Positions 49,680 to 59,907 of a stretch of DNA of 64,000 bases are shown here, one piece after another. The position numbers and the translations under genes are program-made. The stretch's first letter is position 1; each line of letters begins with the position of its first letter. The DNA is from Asaia prunellae JCM 25354 (GTDB lineage: Bacteria > Pseudomonadota > Alphaproteobacteria > Acetobacterales > Acetobacteraceae): positions 124,001 through 188,000 of the forward strand of contig NZ_BAJV01000007.1 of assembly GCF_000613885.1 (NCBI RefSeq), in the 5' to 3' direction. The notes under the pieces are model-generated. The model was not told where the DNA came from, ran no database searches, and saw only the letters and a list, made by a program, of their open reading frames with translations.

Positions 49680-51147
49680 TTATCTTGGTTTTAAAGCATT
49701 ATTTTCTGAAAAGGGTGCATATTCCCACCCACCGCCAAGAGCCTTGTATAGTGAGACAAAAGCTGTTGCGATCTGTATGCGATTGGCTGAAAATCTGGCC
49801 TCTGCCGCAAGGGCAGCGCTCTCTGCCAAATCAACCTGCAAAAAATCGACTGCCCCCTCACGGTATTGCTGCTGGGCGATTGATACAGCCTTGCGGCTCT
49901 CCTTCCAGGCTATCTCGGTCTGGATCAGTCGTTTCTGGGACTGGGCATATGCCGTCAAGGCATTATCGACCTCATTCCAGGCTGTCATGACGGTCTGATG
50001 AAAAGCCAGCGCAGCATCCTTTTGCTCTGCCTTGCGCAATGCGAGGGTCCCGCGCAGACGCCCTCCCTCGAAGAGAGGTACGGAAAGCGTCGGACCAGTC
50101 GCAAATTGCCGCGAGGGCAAGGAGAAGAAATTGGCCGCAGAAAGCGTCTGGGTCCCCATTTGTCCTGTCAGCGTGATATCCGGATAGAAAGCCGCAACAG
50201 CGACGCCAACGCCGGCAGTGGCTACATGCAGACGTGCTTCTGCCTCACGGATATCCGGACGTCTGCGCGCCAGAGCTGAGGGAAGACCGATCGGCGCCGC
50301 TGGAACAATAATCGGTAGCGCATTTTCCCGTCGCGCCAGTTCGACAGCAAGGCTGCGTGGAGGTTCATCCAGCAACAGACCGATCGCATTGATCAGAGCA
50401 CTCTCCGAATTCCGCAAATTCGGTAGAGCTGAGGCCGTATTGGCTTGTTCGGTGCGGGCCTGCGCCAGATCAAGTGTTGTTGCTGCGCCATTGCCAAACC
50501 TGGCCTGGACAAGCGCGACATCATGATCGGAAACGTCGAGATGTCGCTCTGTTATGGCAATCTGATCCTGGACACCCCTGAGTTGCATATAGGAATCGAC
50601 AAGAGTGGCGATAGTGCTGAGTGCAAGACCATGCCTCGCTTCTATTGCAGCCTCCTGCGTAGCGCGCTGCGCCTCAACGGCTCTTCTGATCTGACCAAAC
50701 AGATCAAGGTCCCAGGAAGCGCCAAGTGTGTTCTGAAAGAAGTTATATTCGTTCGGCGCGCCTGCTCTTGGTTCAACAAGAGAGATAAACCCGGTCATAC
50801 TCTGATGGGTGCGTGCGTAGGAACCTGCCCAGTCAAGACTTGGTAAACCCTGCGCCGCTGCGATACGGGTCTGGGAACGTGCTTCCTGAATACGCTGCAT
50901 CCCTCTTTGCAGATCAATATTCTGCACGGCCAGCCGGTCGATCAGTCTGTTCAGTACAGGATCGTTGAAAAGTTTCCACCACGTGATATCGACCGGACCA
51001 CCATAAGTTGCCCCGGCCAATCCCTGTGGCTCTTCGCCGAAATGTCGGTGCGATGATATCAGGCCGTTTGAAATCTGGCCCGAGTGTACATCCCGCCAGG
51101 ACCGCCATTGTCGCAATTCCGGTCAGTCGCCGTGCGAGAGTCTTCAT
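49680..51147 (-). CDS. Outer-membrane efflux lipoprotein, NodT/OprM family (frameshifted)
   Basis: Outer-membrane channel of a tripartite pump. ATG at 51147; lipobox AGC within MAVLAGCTLGPDFKRP. The core has TWWKLFNDPVLNRLIDR, RPDIREAEARLHVATAGVGVA and GPTLSVPLFEGGRLR; C-terminus SLYKALGGGWEYAPF. The frame shifts near 51041, where either one base is extra or two are missing (TTT followed by CGGC; PTFFGEEPQG would result with two more T). About 488 aa restored. Overlaps the HlyD gene stop by 4 nt. Last gene of the efflux operon. Confidence 0.88.
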
Positions 51148-52238
51148 CGTGAAGTGATTCCGGCAGTGCTATGCTGCTGTTCATCCACGACGTTCTCGAG
51201 ATGGGTATCGACACTGGTCTCAACCGAAAATCCCATTCGCAACAGTTTTGCGAGGGGCTGTCCCGGGGCAACGACAATCTTGACCGGAAGACGCTGCACG
51301 ATCTTGGTAAAGTTGCCCGTCGCATTCTCCGGTGCAATGGGAGCGAAGGCAGCGCCAGAAGCGGGCGGTATGCTGTCAACAATCCCATCCAGATCCATAT
51401 CATATGCATCGACGTGGATACGCGCGTGCTGGCCCGGGCGCATATGACGCAAGGCGATCTCACGATAATTCGCCATGATCCAGAGCTGATCCATAGGGAC
51501 GACAGCCATCAGGGCAGCGCCGGGGGCTACATAATTGCCATTCTGGACCGTTTTCTCACCAACCATACCATCCAGCGGAGCCCGTATTTCCGTATAGGAT
51601 AGATTGAGCTCGTCCTGCCGAATAATGGCACGGTCGATTTCCAGTGTTTTCAGCGCAGCCTCATGACGGGCGCGCAGAATGGGCAACTCGGCTTCAGCTG
51701 CCACAATACGCGCATTCATGCTCTGAAGATTGGCTTCCATCTCCCTCATGGAGGCATCGGTCATTTGCCGCTCCTGGTTCGAGCCGGCACCGGTCTGAGC
51801 AAGATTGTGATAGCGCTGGGCATTCTGCCGTGCATAAACGAGTTGCGCGCTGATGCGCGCAGCTTCGGCCTTGCTCTCTTCGATCATGCTTGGCTGGCGC
51901 TCGACACTGGCCTGGGCATCGTTCACCAGTGCCGCATCATGAACAAGCTGTGCCTTGCTGCGCATAAGCGCTGTCTCGTAGTCGCTGGGATCGAGGCGTG
52001 CCAGAACCTGCCCCGCCCTGACTGTCTGGTTGTCATCGACCAGTACTTCAATGATCTGGCCAGGAATACGCGGCGCAATTGTCGCATAATGGGCTGTGAC
52101 ATAGGCATCATTGGTCCAGACATGTCTGGACGGCACGAAGATGATGGCCAGAATAATGCCGCTGAACACCGCAATGATAAGGGCGGTTACAACGAACGGC
52201 CATTTTGCAGGGGTGCTCTCTTGATCGTCAAAGGCCAT
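51144..52238 (-). CDS. HlyD/EmrA-family membrane fusion protein
   Basis: 364-aa periplasmic adaptor. One N-terminal transmembrane helix (WPFVVTALIIAVFSGIILAII), then the biotinyl-lipoyl-like domain (YVTAHYATIAPRIPGQIIEVLVDDNQTVRAGQVLARLD) split by an alpha-helical hairpin (residues ~80-190) and the beta-barrel domain ending VDEQQHSTAG. Links the EmrB-like inner-membrane pump to the outer-membrane channel. Separated from the MFS gene by 17 nt; overlaps the lipoprotein gene. Intact. Confidence 0.92.
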   Translation of the reverse strand: MAFDDQESTPAKWPFVVTALIIAVFSGIILAIIFVPSRHVWTNDAYVTAHYATIAPRIPGQIIEVLVDDNQTVRAGQVLARLDPSDYETALMRSKAQLVHDAALVNDAQASVERQPSMIEESKAEAARISAQLVYARQNAQRYHNLAQTGAGSNQERQMTDASMREMEANLQSMNARIVAAEAELPILRARHEAALKTLEIDRAIIRQDELNLSYTEIRAPLDGMVGEKTVQNGNYVAPGAALMAVVPMDQLWIMANYREIALRHMRPGQHARIHVDAYDMDLDGIVDSIPPASGAAFAPIAPENATGNFTKIVQRLPVKIVVAPGQPLAKLLRMGFSVETSVDTHLENVVDEQQHSTAGITSR

Positions 52239-52255
52239 GGGTCAGGACTGTTTCT

Positions 52256-53800
52256 TTATGAACATGAGACGGGGGGGAAAGTGCGTTGCGGCAGAAGCAG
52301 AACAGACAGCATCAGGCAGATTGTGATAGCCGCAATGATCATATAGGCGTCAGACAACTCCAGAACCGTTGTCTGATGTGCAAGTTGTGACTTGAAGGTC
52401 AGGAGAGAGTCGTTTGTGCGTGGCGTTCCATCTGGCAAGAAAGGCGCTGGCTTCTGGAGCGGAAGCGCGTTGGCCTGAAAAGTACGATAACGGTCAACGC
52501 CAAGACGATCTGTCATCCGATTGGAATGCAGGCCACCGCGCCAGCGATGAATCAGTTGCAGGAGCCATATCCCTATGGCCTGGGCCACGGCACGAGGCGT
52601 ATTGACCATGGCTGCAGCAAATGGCCCCTCGGCTGGCACCAGCGAATTTGTCGACATCATCAGGAGTGGCATGACGATCATGGCCTCACCGGCCCCCATG
52701 AAGATCTGCCACAGATAGAACTCGTTACGGTTCCAGCCTACCGTCATGAAACTGTCTCCGGCACAGGCCATGAGGATAAGCATCATACCCAGAAGACTCA
52801 CGACACGACTGTCAACTGATTTGCTGTTCAGCACAACGGCCATGAAAGGCAGCATGACGAGCTGGATACAGGCAATTTCCAGCGTCACGAGATAGATCTG
52901 CTCGGGCCGGTACCCAGCCACCTCCTGCAGAAAGCTGGCAGGCAATGTCGAAGAGGCTAAGGAGACGACAAGAAAGACCAGAAGGGTCGAAGCCCCATAA
53001 GCAAAATTACGCCGACCCAGAAGCTGAAACCTGAAAAGCGGCGTGTGCTGGTTCCATTCGTTATAGACCAGCAAGGGCAGACAGATCGCTGCAATAAGCG
53101 ATAACACGCATATGGCTGGCGAATTGAACCAGTCAAAACGGTCACCTTGCTGAAGAACGGTTGAAAATGCCCCGAAGCCAAACAGGATCAGCAGCGCCCC
53201 TTTCCAGTCAAACCGCGCAAAACGTTTGTAATTCGGCTTTTCGACGGGAATACCATACCAGAGCAACGAGGCTGCGAGACTTCCGAAAGGCACCGCCTGC
53301 CAGAAGACAAAGCGCCAATCAACCAGATCGGTCCATAAACCGGCAAGCGCCGTACTCAGATTGGGAAAGAATGTCGCGGTCAGGGAATAGGCTGCAAGAC
53401 CGTAAAGCCTGATTGGGGGGGCCAGTACTCTCAGGGCAGTCATCAGCACAAGCGGAATGGCAAAACCACCGGCCAGCCCTTCGACAATACGCAGCATATA
53501 GAGAAGAGTCAGATTATCAGTGAACGGAATCAGGGAAGCGGAAAGACTTGCTGTTACGGCAACACTGACAGCAAAACGCCGGACACCGAATGTTAGCGCC
53601 AGCCAGGGCGCAAGCGACATGCCGAAGATTTCAGCCGACAGATAGAGACTGTTGAACCAGGTCCCGGCATCGTGACTGATGCCAAGACCACCGAGGATGT
53701 CGGGAAGGGATTGGGATGAGACCTGCTCGTTCAGCTCGGTTGTCATCGCCAGGACAATCACCCCGGCCAGCCCGAAGAAAGAGCGCCCCTGTTTGGTCAC
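52256..53800 (-). CDS. DHA2-family MFS efflux transporter (EmrB-like)
   Basis: 514-aa inner-membrane drug:H+ antiporter with 14 predicted helices. N-terminal QSLPDILGGLGISHDAGTWFNSLYLSAEIFG is the DHA2/EmrB signature region with Asp in helix 1; motif C-like VGWNRNEFYLWQIFMGAGEAMI later. Exports hydrophobic or acidic compounds together with the HlyD and OprM-like proteins. First gene of the three-gene operon; 237 nt separate it from eda upstream on the same strand. Substrate unknown. Intact. Confidence 0.9.
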   Translation of the reverse strand: MTKQGRSFFGLAGVIVLAMTTELNEQVSSQSLPDILGGLGISHDAGTWFNSLYLSAEIFGMSLAPWLALTFGVRRFAVSVAVTASLSASLIPFTDNLTLLYMLRIVEGLAGGFAIPLVLMTALRVLAPPIRLYGLAAYSLTATFFPNLSTALAGLWTDLVDWRFVFWQAVPFGSLAASLLWYGIPVEKPNYKRFARFDWKGALLILFGFGAFSTVLQQGDRFDWFNSPAICVLSLIAAICLPLLVYNEWNQHTPLFRFQLLGRRNFAYGASTLLVFLVVSLASSTLPASFLQEVAGYRPEQIYLVTLEIACIQLVMLPFMAVVLNSKSVDSRVVSLLGMMLILMACAGDSFMTVGWNRNEFYLWQIFMGAGEAMIVMPLLMMSTNSLVPAEGPFAAAMVNTPRAVAQAIGIWLLQLIHRWRGGLHSNRMTDRLGVDRYRTFQANALPLQKPAPFLPDGTPRTNDSLLTFKSQLAHQTTVLELSDAYMIIAAITICLMLSVLLLPQRTFPPVSCS

Positions 53801-54037
53801 AGGCGCGCCAGACTGCCGTGAATTTCAATAAGAGCGTAGAAAAGGCACATTACTTTTTATTCGGCGCTTTAGGCCGAATTGGCAATTCCCCGAATGATAA
53901 AAATTTAATTAGTGAAATGATATCCGGAGCTGGAGATCTGATCTGAAATGCCGGTTTCGACTGTATCTTGCACAATGGCAGGATACTCTCCTGCGTGGAA
54001 TGAAAAATCATGTCACGCAGGTTACACCAAAATGTAA

Positions 54038-54658
54038 TTAACGACTGATATGCGCCGCGCGATGTGCCCGCGCTTCGACCGTGGCCGCCTCAAATCGCCC
54101 GGATGTCAGCCAGGAACCACCTACGCAACTCACTGCCGGCTCAGCCAGCCATTCCGACGCGTTCTCCTCGCTGATTCCACCCGTGGGGCAGAATTTGACC
54201 CGGCCAAAGACAGAGGCAAGCGCCTTCAAGGCAGGCAGGCCACCATTGGCCATGGCCGGGAAAAACTTGAACCGGCTCAACCCCAGATCCAGACCACGCA
54301 TGATATCACCTGCGTTGGCCACGCCAGGCAGCAGAGGCACATCGTGACGCTGGGCTGCTGCCGCGACTTCAGGCGTCAATCCCGGGCTTACAATGAATTG
54401 TGCGCCAGCATCGACGGCACGTGCGAGATCATCACCATTCAGAACGGTCCCGGCTCCGACATGCGCGCCCTCAACCTTTGACATCTCGCGAATGGCCTCG
54501 AATGCGCATTCGGTGCGAAGCGTCACTTCAAGCGTGGTCAGTCCACCCGCTACCAGCGCCTGCGCGATCGGTCGCGCCAGCGAGAGCTCGGGTATCACCA
54601 GAACCGGAATGACCGGACATCTCGTCATCACGGCGTCCAGCATTGTTGTATCGAGCAT
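54038..54658 (-). CDS. eda: 2-dehydro-3-deoxy-phosphogluconate aldolase
   Basis: 206-aa KDPG aldolase cleaving KDPG into pyruvate and glyceraldehyde-3-phosphate. IPVLVIPE with the catalytic Glu region, LEVTLRT, VGAGTVLNGDDL, and the Schiff-base Lys in LSRFKFFPA; C-terminal PTGGISEENASEWL. ATG 54658 has AAGGA upstream within the end of edd. Follows edd on the same strand, so edd-eda is the Entner-Doudoroff operon, which is the main hexose route in many acetic acid bacteria. Confidence 0.96.
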   Translation of the reverse strand: MLDTTMLDAVMTRCPVIPVLVIPELSLARPIAQALVAGGLTTLEVTLRTECAFEAIREMSKVEGAHVGAGTVLNGDDLARAVDAGAQFIVSPGLTPEVAAAAQRHDVPLLPGVANAGDIMRGLDLGLSRFKFFPAMANGGLPALKALASVFGRVKFCPTGGISEENASEWLAEPAVSCVGGSWLTSGRFEAATVEARAHRAAHISR

Positions 54659-54669
54659 CTGTATCTTCC

Positions 54670-56515
54670 TTATCGAGTTCCGGGCCGTGACTGTCCATCA
54701 CATCTTCCAGGGCAGCGAGCATGGCTGAGCCGCCTTTTTCGGCGCTGTCGGAACGGCTGCGCATGAGGGTGAACAATTCGCGCCCGGTCCCTGCCCCCGG
54801 CAGAGGCGGTTGTGCCGCGATGCGCCGCCCCCATATCGCAGGATCCACCAGAACTTCAATCTCGCCCCGACGAGCACAGATACGCAGCATGTCACCATCC
54901 TCGATCCGGGCAATCGGGCCACCTGACTGCGCCTCGGGACAGATATGAATAGCCGCAGGGACTTTGCCGCTGGCGCCGGACATGCGGCCATCAGTCAACA
55001 GCGCCACGCGGTAGCCCTTGTCCTGCAGAACAGCAAGTGCCGGGGTCAGGCGGTGCAGTTCAGGCATGCCATTCGCGTCCGGTCCCTGGAAACGCACGAC
55101 CACGATTACATCGCGGTTGAGCTTGCCTGCCTTGAAAGCAGCAATGACATCTTCCTGTGTATGGAACACGGCAGCAGGCGCTTCGATGGTCTGGCGATCC
55201 TCGTCAACCGCGCTGGTCTTGTAGATGCCCCGCCAAGTGATCCCTGAACAAGACGCATCCCGCCATCCTTACGAAACGGATCCTTCACGTCGCGCAGAAC
55301 ACCACGATCAGCAGAAGGTCGCGCAGCGCTGTAAAGCAGGGCCTCTCCTTCCAGACGTGCACGACAGGCATAGTCGGCAAAACCGTTTTTCGATACTGTC
55401 AGAATGTCCTGATGCAGCATTCCGCCTTCACAAAGGGCTGCAATGAGCGTCGGCAAACCGCCCGCTTCCTGCATCGCATTCACATCGGCAGAACCATTGG
55501 GATAGGCACGTGTCAGCAACGGTATGGCGGCAGAAAGTCTGTCCAGATCACTCCAGTCGATACAGATTCCGGCGGCACGGGCAATAGCAGGGAGATGAAT
55601 GGCGTGATTGGTTGAACCACCTGTCGCCAGAAGACCGACGGCTGCGTTGACGATCGCTTTCTCATCCACAAGATGCGCCAACGGGCGATGATCCTCACCG
55701 GGGCGGGATATCTCGACAAGACGATGAACCGCCTTGCGATTGAGCGCCTGACGGATACGACTGTTCGGATTCCAGAAAGCCGAGTCAGGTAGCATCAGCC
55801 CCATGAGCTCGACCATCATCTGGTTTGTATTGGCTGTGCCATAAAACGTGCATGTACCGGCACTGTGATAGGACGCAGCTTCCGCTTCCATCAGTGCACC
55901 TGAATCAACCTTACCCTCGGCATAAAGCTGCCGGACGCGCTGCTTCTCCTTGTTGGGCAGGCCGGAAGTCATCGGCCCGGCTGGTATAAGCAGAGCAGGC
56001 AAATGGCCAAAACGAAGCGCACCCATGAGGAGCCCGGGCACGATCTTGTCGCATATGCCGAGCAGGGCAACTCCTTCAAACATGCCATGACTCAGGCCAA
56101 TCGCCGTACCCATCGCGATATTGTCGCGCGACAGCAGGGAGAGCTCCATGCCTTCCTGGCCCTGCGTGACACCATCACACATGGCAGGCACACCCCCTGC
56201 CACCTGAATGGTAGCACCGACTTCACGTGCAAAAACTCTCATCTGGTCGGGATAGCGCGCATACGGCTGATGCGCCGACAACATGTCATTATAACTGGTG
56301 ATCACGCCCAGATTGACGCCACCACCGCGCATGAGACGGGCCTTGTCCTCTCCTGATGCCGCCAGCGCATGAGCCAGATTGCCGCAGGCCAGGCGCGGAC
56401 GTGAAATACCTTTCTGACGGTTGCGTTCCATCAGGGCAAGGTAACGCCGCCGCGACACGGCGGAGCGTTCGATAATGCGCTCTGTGACTGACGCAACGAC
56501 AGGATGCAGGGACAT
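54670..56515 (-). CDS. edd: Phosphogluconate dehydratase (two frameshifts)
   Basis: Fe-S enzyme converting 6-phosphogluconate to KDPG. Read from ATG 56515: AGGVPAMCDGVTQGQEGMELS (Fe-S Cys region), LLGICDKIVPGLL, YHSAGTCTFYGTANTNQ and LLATGGSTNHAIHLPAIA. The frame breaks near 55230 (GGCGGGGCA; one G missing), restoring LVQGSLGGGIYKTSAVDEDRQ and then VFHTQEDVIAAFKAGKLNRD. The printed last part runs past eda's start to 54528. One more missing base near 54680 would end it at a TAA (54672-54670) before the eda ATG, as adopted here. Restored about 615 aa. Divergent from the TonB receptor. Confidence 0.94.
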
Positions 56516-56815
56516 GGCGGCTCGCAGGAGGCTGTTATTATGCTCGCGAAATCGCGAGCAGAAGCACTGTAAAGTTTCCGTGATAATCCGGTCAAGAGGA
56601 AGTCAGGTAATAAAATTGTCCATAAAGACAAATTTTTAATTTTTTATAACAAAGGCATGCAACAGCCTGTTGCATACGGAACACATCGCAATGGAAATGT
56701 CACAATTACAGGGTGTGACCATACATTACGAGATTGAAACCCTGGATCACGCTGTGCCATTTCGAAGCCAATCCGGAATATTTTCCGCCACCATTTTCTT
56801 TCGCGAAAGTGACCA
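56516..56815. other. Intergenic region between edd (minus) and TonB receptor (plus)
   Basis: 300 nt, AT-rich (poly-A/T tracts near 56610-56650), divergent promoter region. It holds the edd promoter and the receptor promoter. A short imperfect repeat, TTGTC-cataaa-GACAA around 56616-56631, could be an operator; I give it no name. No gene was found. Confidence 0.45.
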
Positions 56816-59745
56816 ATGGCCATTTCCCGCATTCGCTTCCGCCACGCTTCGTTACTGCTTGGAGCCACAATTCTTGCAGGCGTAAGCGTCACAGCACAGG
56901 CAGCCACAGAAAGCAGCACCGCCCTCCACAAGGCCCCTCACAAGTCAGCATCCAGACACAGCACCCGTGCAACGCCCAGGGCTGCTGCTGCGACAAGCGG
57001 CACCGTTTCATCTGCGACACCAGCGGTCGCGCGTCGCTCGGCTGCCTTGCGTAACCTTTCTGGCCCGGCCCCGGCAGGAAACGAGAGCATCACGGTCGTT
57101 GGTTCGGCGCTGAGCACGTCCAATAACACCAACGCCAATCCCGTTCAGATCGTGACGGCAAAGCAGATCTCCCAGACAGGCGTCAATAACCTGGGCGATT
57201 TCTTCATGCGCCTGCCTTCTGTGGGTTCCAGTGGCGTTTCAAACGCCGTAACCAATGGTGGCGGCGGCGTTTCCTGCGTTGATCTACGCAATCTGGGCCT
57301 TTCTCGTGTGCTTGTGCTGGTTGATGGCAAACGCACGACGGTCAATGGCGCCTCCAACTGCGTCGATCTCAACTCGATACCGATCCAGCAGGTCGCGAGT
57401 GTTGAAATTCTCAAGGACGGTGGTTCAGAGCTCTATGGCGCCGACGCGGTATCCGGCGTTATCAACATCAAGATGCGTCACGATATTACCACAGGCAATA
57501 TCACGATGCGCGGTAGCATTTCGCAATATGGCGATGCACCCGAAGGCATGCTCTCGGCCTTCAAGGGATGGAATTTCGATCACGGCAAGGGAAACATCAC
57601 CCTTTTTGGTCAGTACCTGACCTCGACCGGTGTCATGCAGCGTAACCGTGCCTGGGCAAATCCTGCAGCACAGAACAATCCGGTAACGGGACAACCGACA
57701 TTTGGTTCGGGCAATCCTACCACAGGCCGTTTCTACAACACAGCGGGTGATTCCTTTACCAGTCATGATAACGGAAAGACCTTCGTTCCTTTCGCCAGCA
57801 GCGATCGCTATCCGTTCAATCGCGATCAGAACCTGACAAACTCCTATCAGGATTCCTCGCTTTCCGGTGACACACATTACGATGTCAACAAGCATCTGAC
57901 ACTCTATGCGAATGTGCTTTACAGCCATCGCACCACTAACAGCTTCATGGCCCCTGTTCCGGTCAGCGGCTCCATCCCCCCAAGCTCACTACCCAGCTCC
58001 ATTCTTGTTCCTGCTGATTATCCGGGTAACGAATTCGGCGAGCAGATGCAGGTATATCGTCGCATGAGCGAATTCGGCTCCCGTCGTACCGAACGGGCTT
58101 CAGACACCGTCACCGGCATGTTCGGTGCCAAAGGCGAGATCTACAAGGGCTGGATGTATGACGCATCCTATACCTACGGTGTGAACCGCGAGCAGGTACG
58201 CACGCTCAATGTTGGTAACTATGCGAAACTTCTCAACGCATGGGGCTTGCGTGCGGATGATCCGGGTAATCCGGATACAACCCTCAGCTATGATCCGTCA
58301 GTCTGTCAGGCATCGGCTGGCTGCGAACTGTCTTCGCCATTCGGTCGCCTGACGCAGCAAGGCGCCAATTACGCGAATTATACGACCGTCGAGAATATCC
58401 AGTACCAGTTCCGTGATACCAATTTCCGCGTTCACAATAACCACGTTATTTCCATGCCCTGGAAGAATGGTGGAGATCTGGGTATTGCCCTGGGTATGGA
58501 ACACCGCAGCGAGCAGATGAGCGACAGCCTGATCCGCTGGTTCAGCAGGGTATTACCCTTACCAATACCCAGGCCTATGCCGGTGGCGGATTCAACGTTT
58601 CGGAAGGCTATCTCGAAGGCAAGCTGAATCTGCTCAAGAATGCGTTCCTCGCAAAGGATCTGACAATCGACGCGCAGGGCCGTTACTCGTCCTATAATAC
58701 GTTTGGCGGTGCCAAGAACTGGAAAGTTGCCATCAACTGGGCACCCAACCGGGATATCCGCTTCCGTGGAACGCTGGGAACATCCTACCGTCAGCCAAGC
58801 GTCTATCAGCTGTATAGCGGCCAGCAGCTGAGCTACGAATTTGCCAATGATCCCTGTGCTCAGGTCTCGAGCTACGGGGCCTCTTCACCCATGGTCGCCG
58901 CCTCTTGCGCACGTCAGGGGATCCCTGCGAATTTCACGATGGTGACCGCGGGTCAGGTTCCGACGCTGCAAGGCGGCAATGGTGCTCTCAAGCCTGAAAC
59001 GGGCCGTACGTACACTTTTGGTACGGTGCTCACGCCTCACTGGGTGCCAGGCCTCTCGCTCTCCGCTGAATACTGGCACTACACTGTCAAGAACATGATC
59101 AGCGCCATTGGAACCCAGTATCTTCTTGATCAATGTTATACTGGTGCAAATACCGGCTATTGCAGCGGTATCATACGCAACAACCAGAACCAGCAGATAC
59201 AGACCGCGTCAGCATTGTACGAGAATCTGGGCGGCATGCGCACGGGTGGTCTCGACCTCGATCTGGACTACACGTTCCGTATCACCCGTCACGATCGCCT
59301 GAGCCTGAGCAACAATTTCCAGCAGCTCATCAGCTATCAGCAGCAATATGTGCCGGGCGGACAATGGTTCAATTATGATGGCCGCCTGCTCTACAACAAC
59401 AACTCGGGGCAGCCGCGCGTGCGCAACTACACCACGGCAACGTGGCGTCACGATGCGTTCAGCTTTACCTATATGATGAACTACACAGGCGGCATGGTGT
59501 GGAACGACCAGTCTGTTGACCTGACAAAGGATACGGGTGGACGTTACAAGACACCGGGCATCTTCTCACACGACATCACGCTGGGATATCAGCTCAATCG
59601 CTGGTCATTCCAGGCGGGTGTGCGCAATCTTTTCGACAAGAAGCCACCCTACGTGGTTGATGGTGCCACCAATACCAACGTGTATCAGTATGGCAGCCTT
59701 ATCATGGGGCGTAACGTCTTCCTGCAGGCAGGCGTGAATTTCTGA
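56816..59745 (+). CDS. TonB-dependent outer-membrane receptor (frameshifted)
   Basis: Active uptake receptor. Signal peptide ASLLLGATILAGVSVTAQAA, then a basic Ala/Lys/Thr-rich spacer (residues ~30-85). The plug domain starts ESITVVGSALSTSNNTNANP and includes GLSRVLVLVDGKRTTVNGASN, VEILKDGGSELYGADAVSGV. The beta barrel follows to the C-terminal RNVFLQAGVNF. The frame breaks near 58540: TTC-AGC should be TTC-CAG (one C missing), restoring IRWFQQGITLTNTQAYAGGGFN. About 976 aa restored. ATG 56816 chosen from the signal peptide. Ligand unknown; next to edd and a sugar kinase operon, so a carbohydrate is possible. A strong terminator follows at 59773. Confidence 0.87.
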
Positions 59746-59772
59746 TCTGCCGCTTTCTGTACATGATCTCAA

Positions 59773-59803
59773 AACCCGGCATCACAAGGTGCCGGGTTTT
59801 TTG
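59773..59803 (+). terminator. Rho-independent terminator after the TonB receptor
   Basis: AACCCGGCA (59773-59781) pairs with TGCCGGGTT (59790-59798), loop of 8 nt, followed by a T-run (six T with the last arm bases). Located 28 nt after the receptor stop. Classic intrinsic terminator. Confidence 0.9.
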
Positions 59804-59808
59804 TGCTT

Positions 59809-59829
59809 TGTATCATGCAGATTGATACA
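59809..59829. promoter_or_regulatory. Inverted repeat upstream of the FGGY kinase operon
   Basis: TGTATCA (59809-59815) and TGATACA (59823-59829) are exact reverse complements separated by 7 nt, about 80 nt before the kinase ATG and just after the receptor terminator. Spacing and position suit a transcription factor site for the kinase-ABC operon. No regulator gene is adjacent. Confidence 0.45.
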
Positions 59830-59907
59830 TTTAACACGCATTGGTGAGTTGCATCCCACAGGGAGCATGTGAATATGACGAATTCGTAAGAGTTTGGATG
59901 AGCTTCC

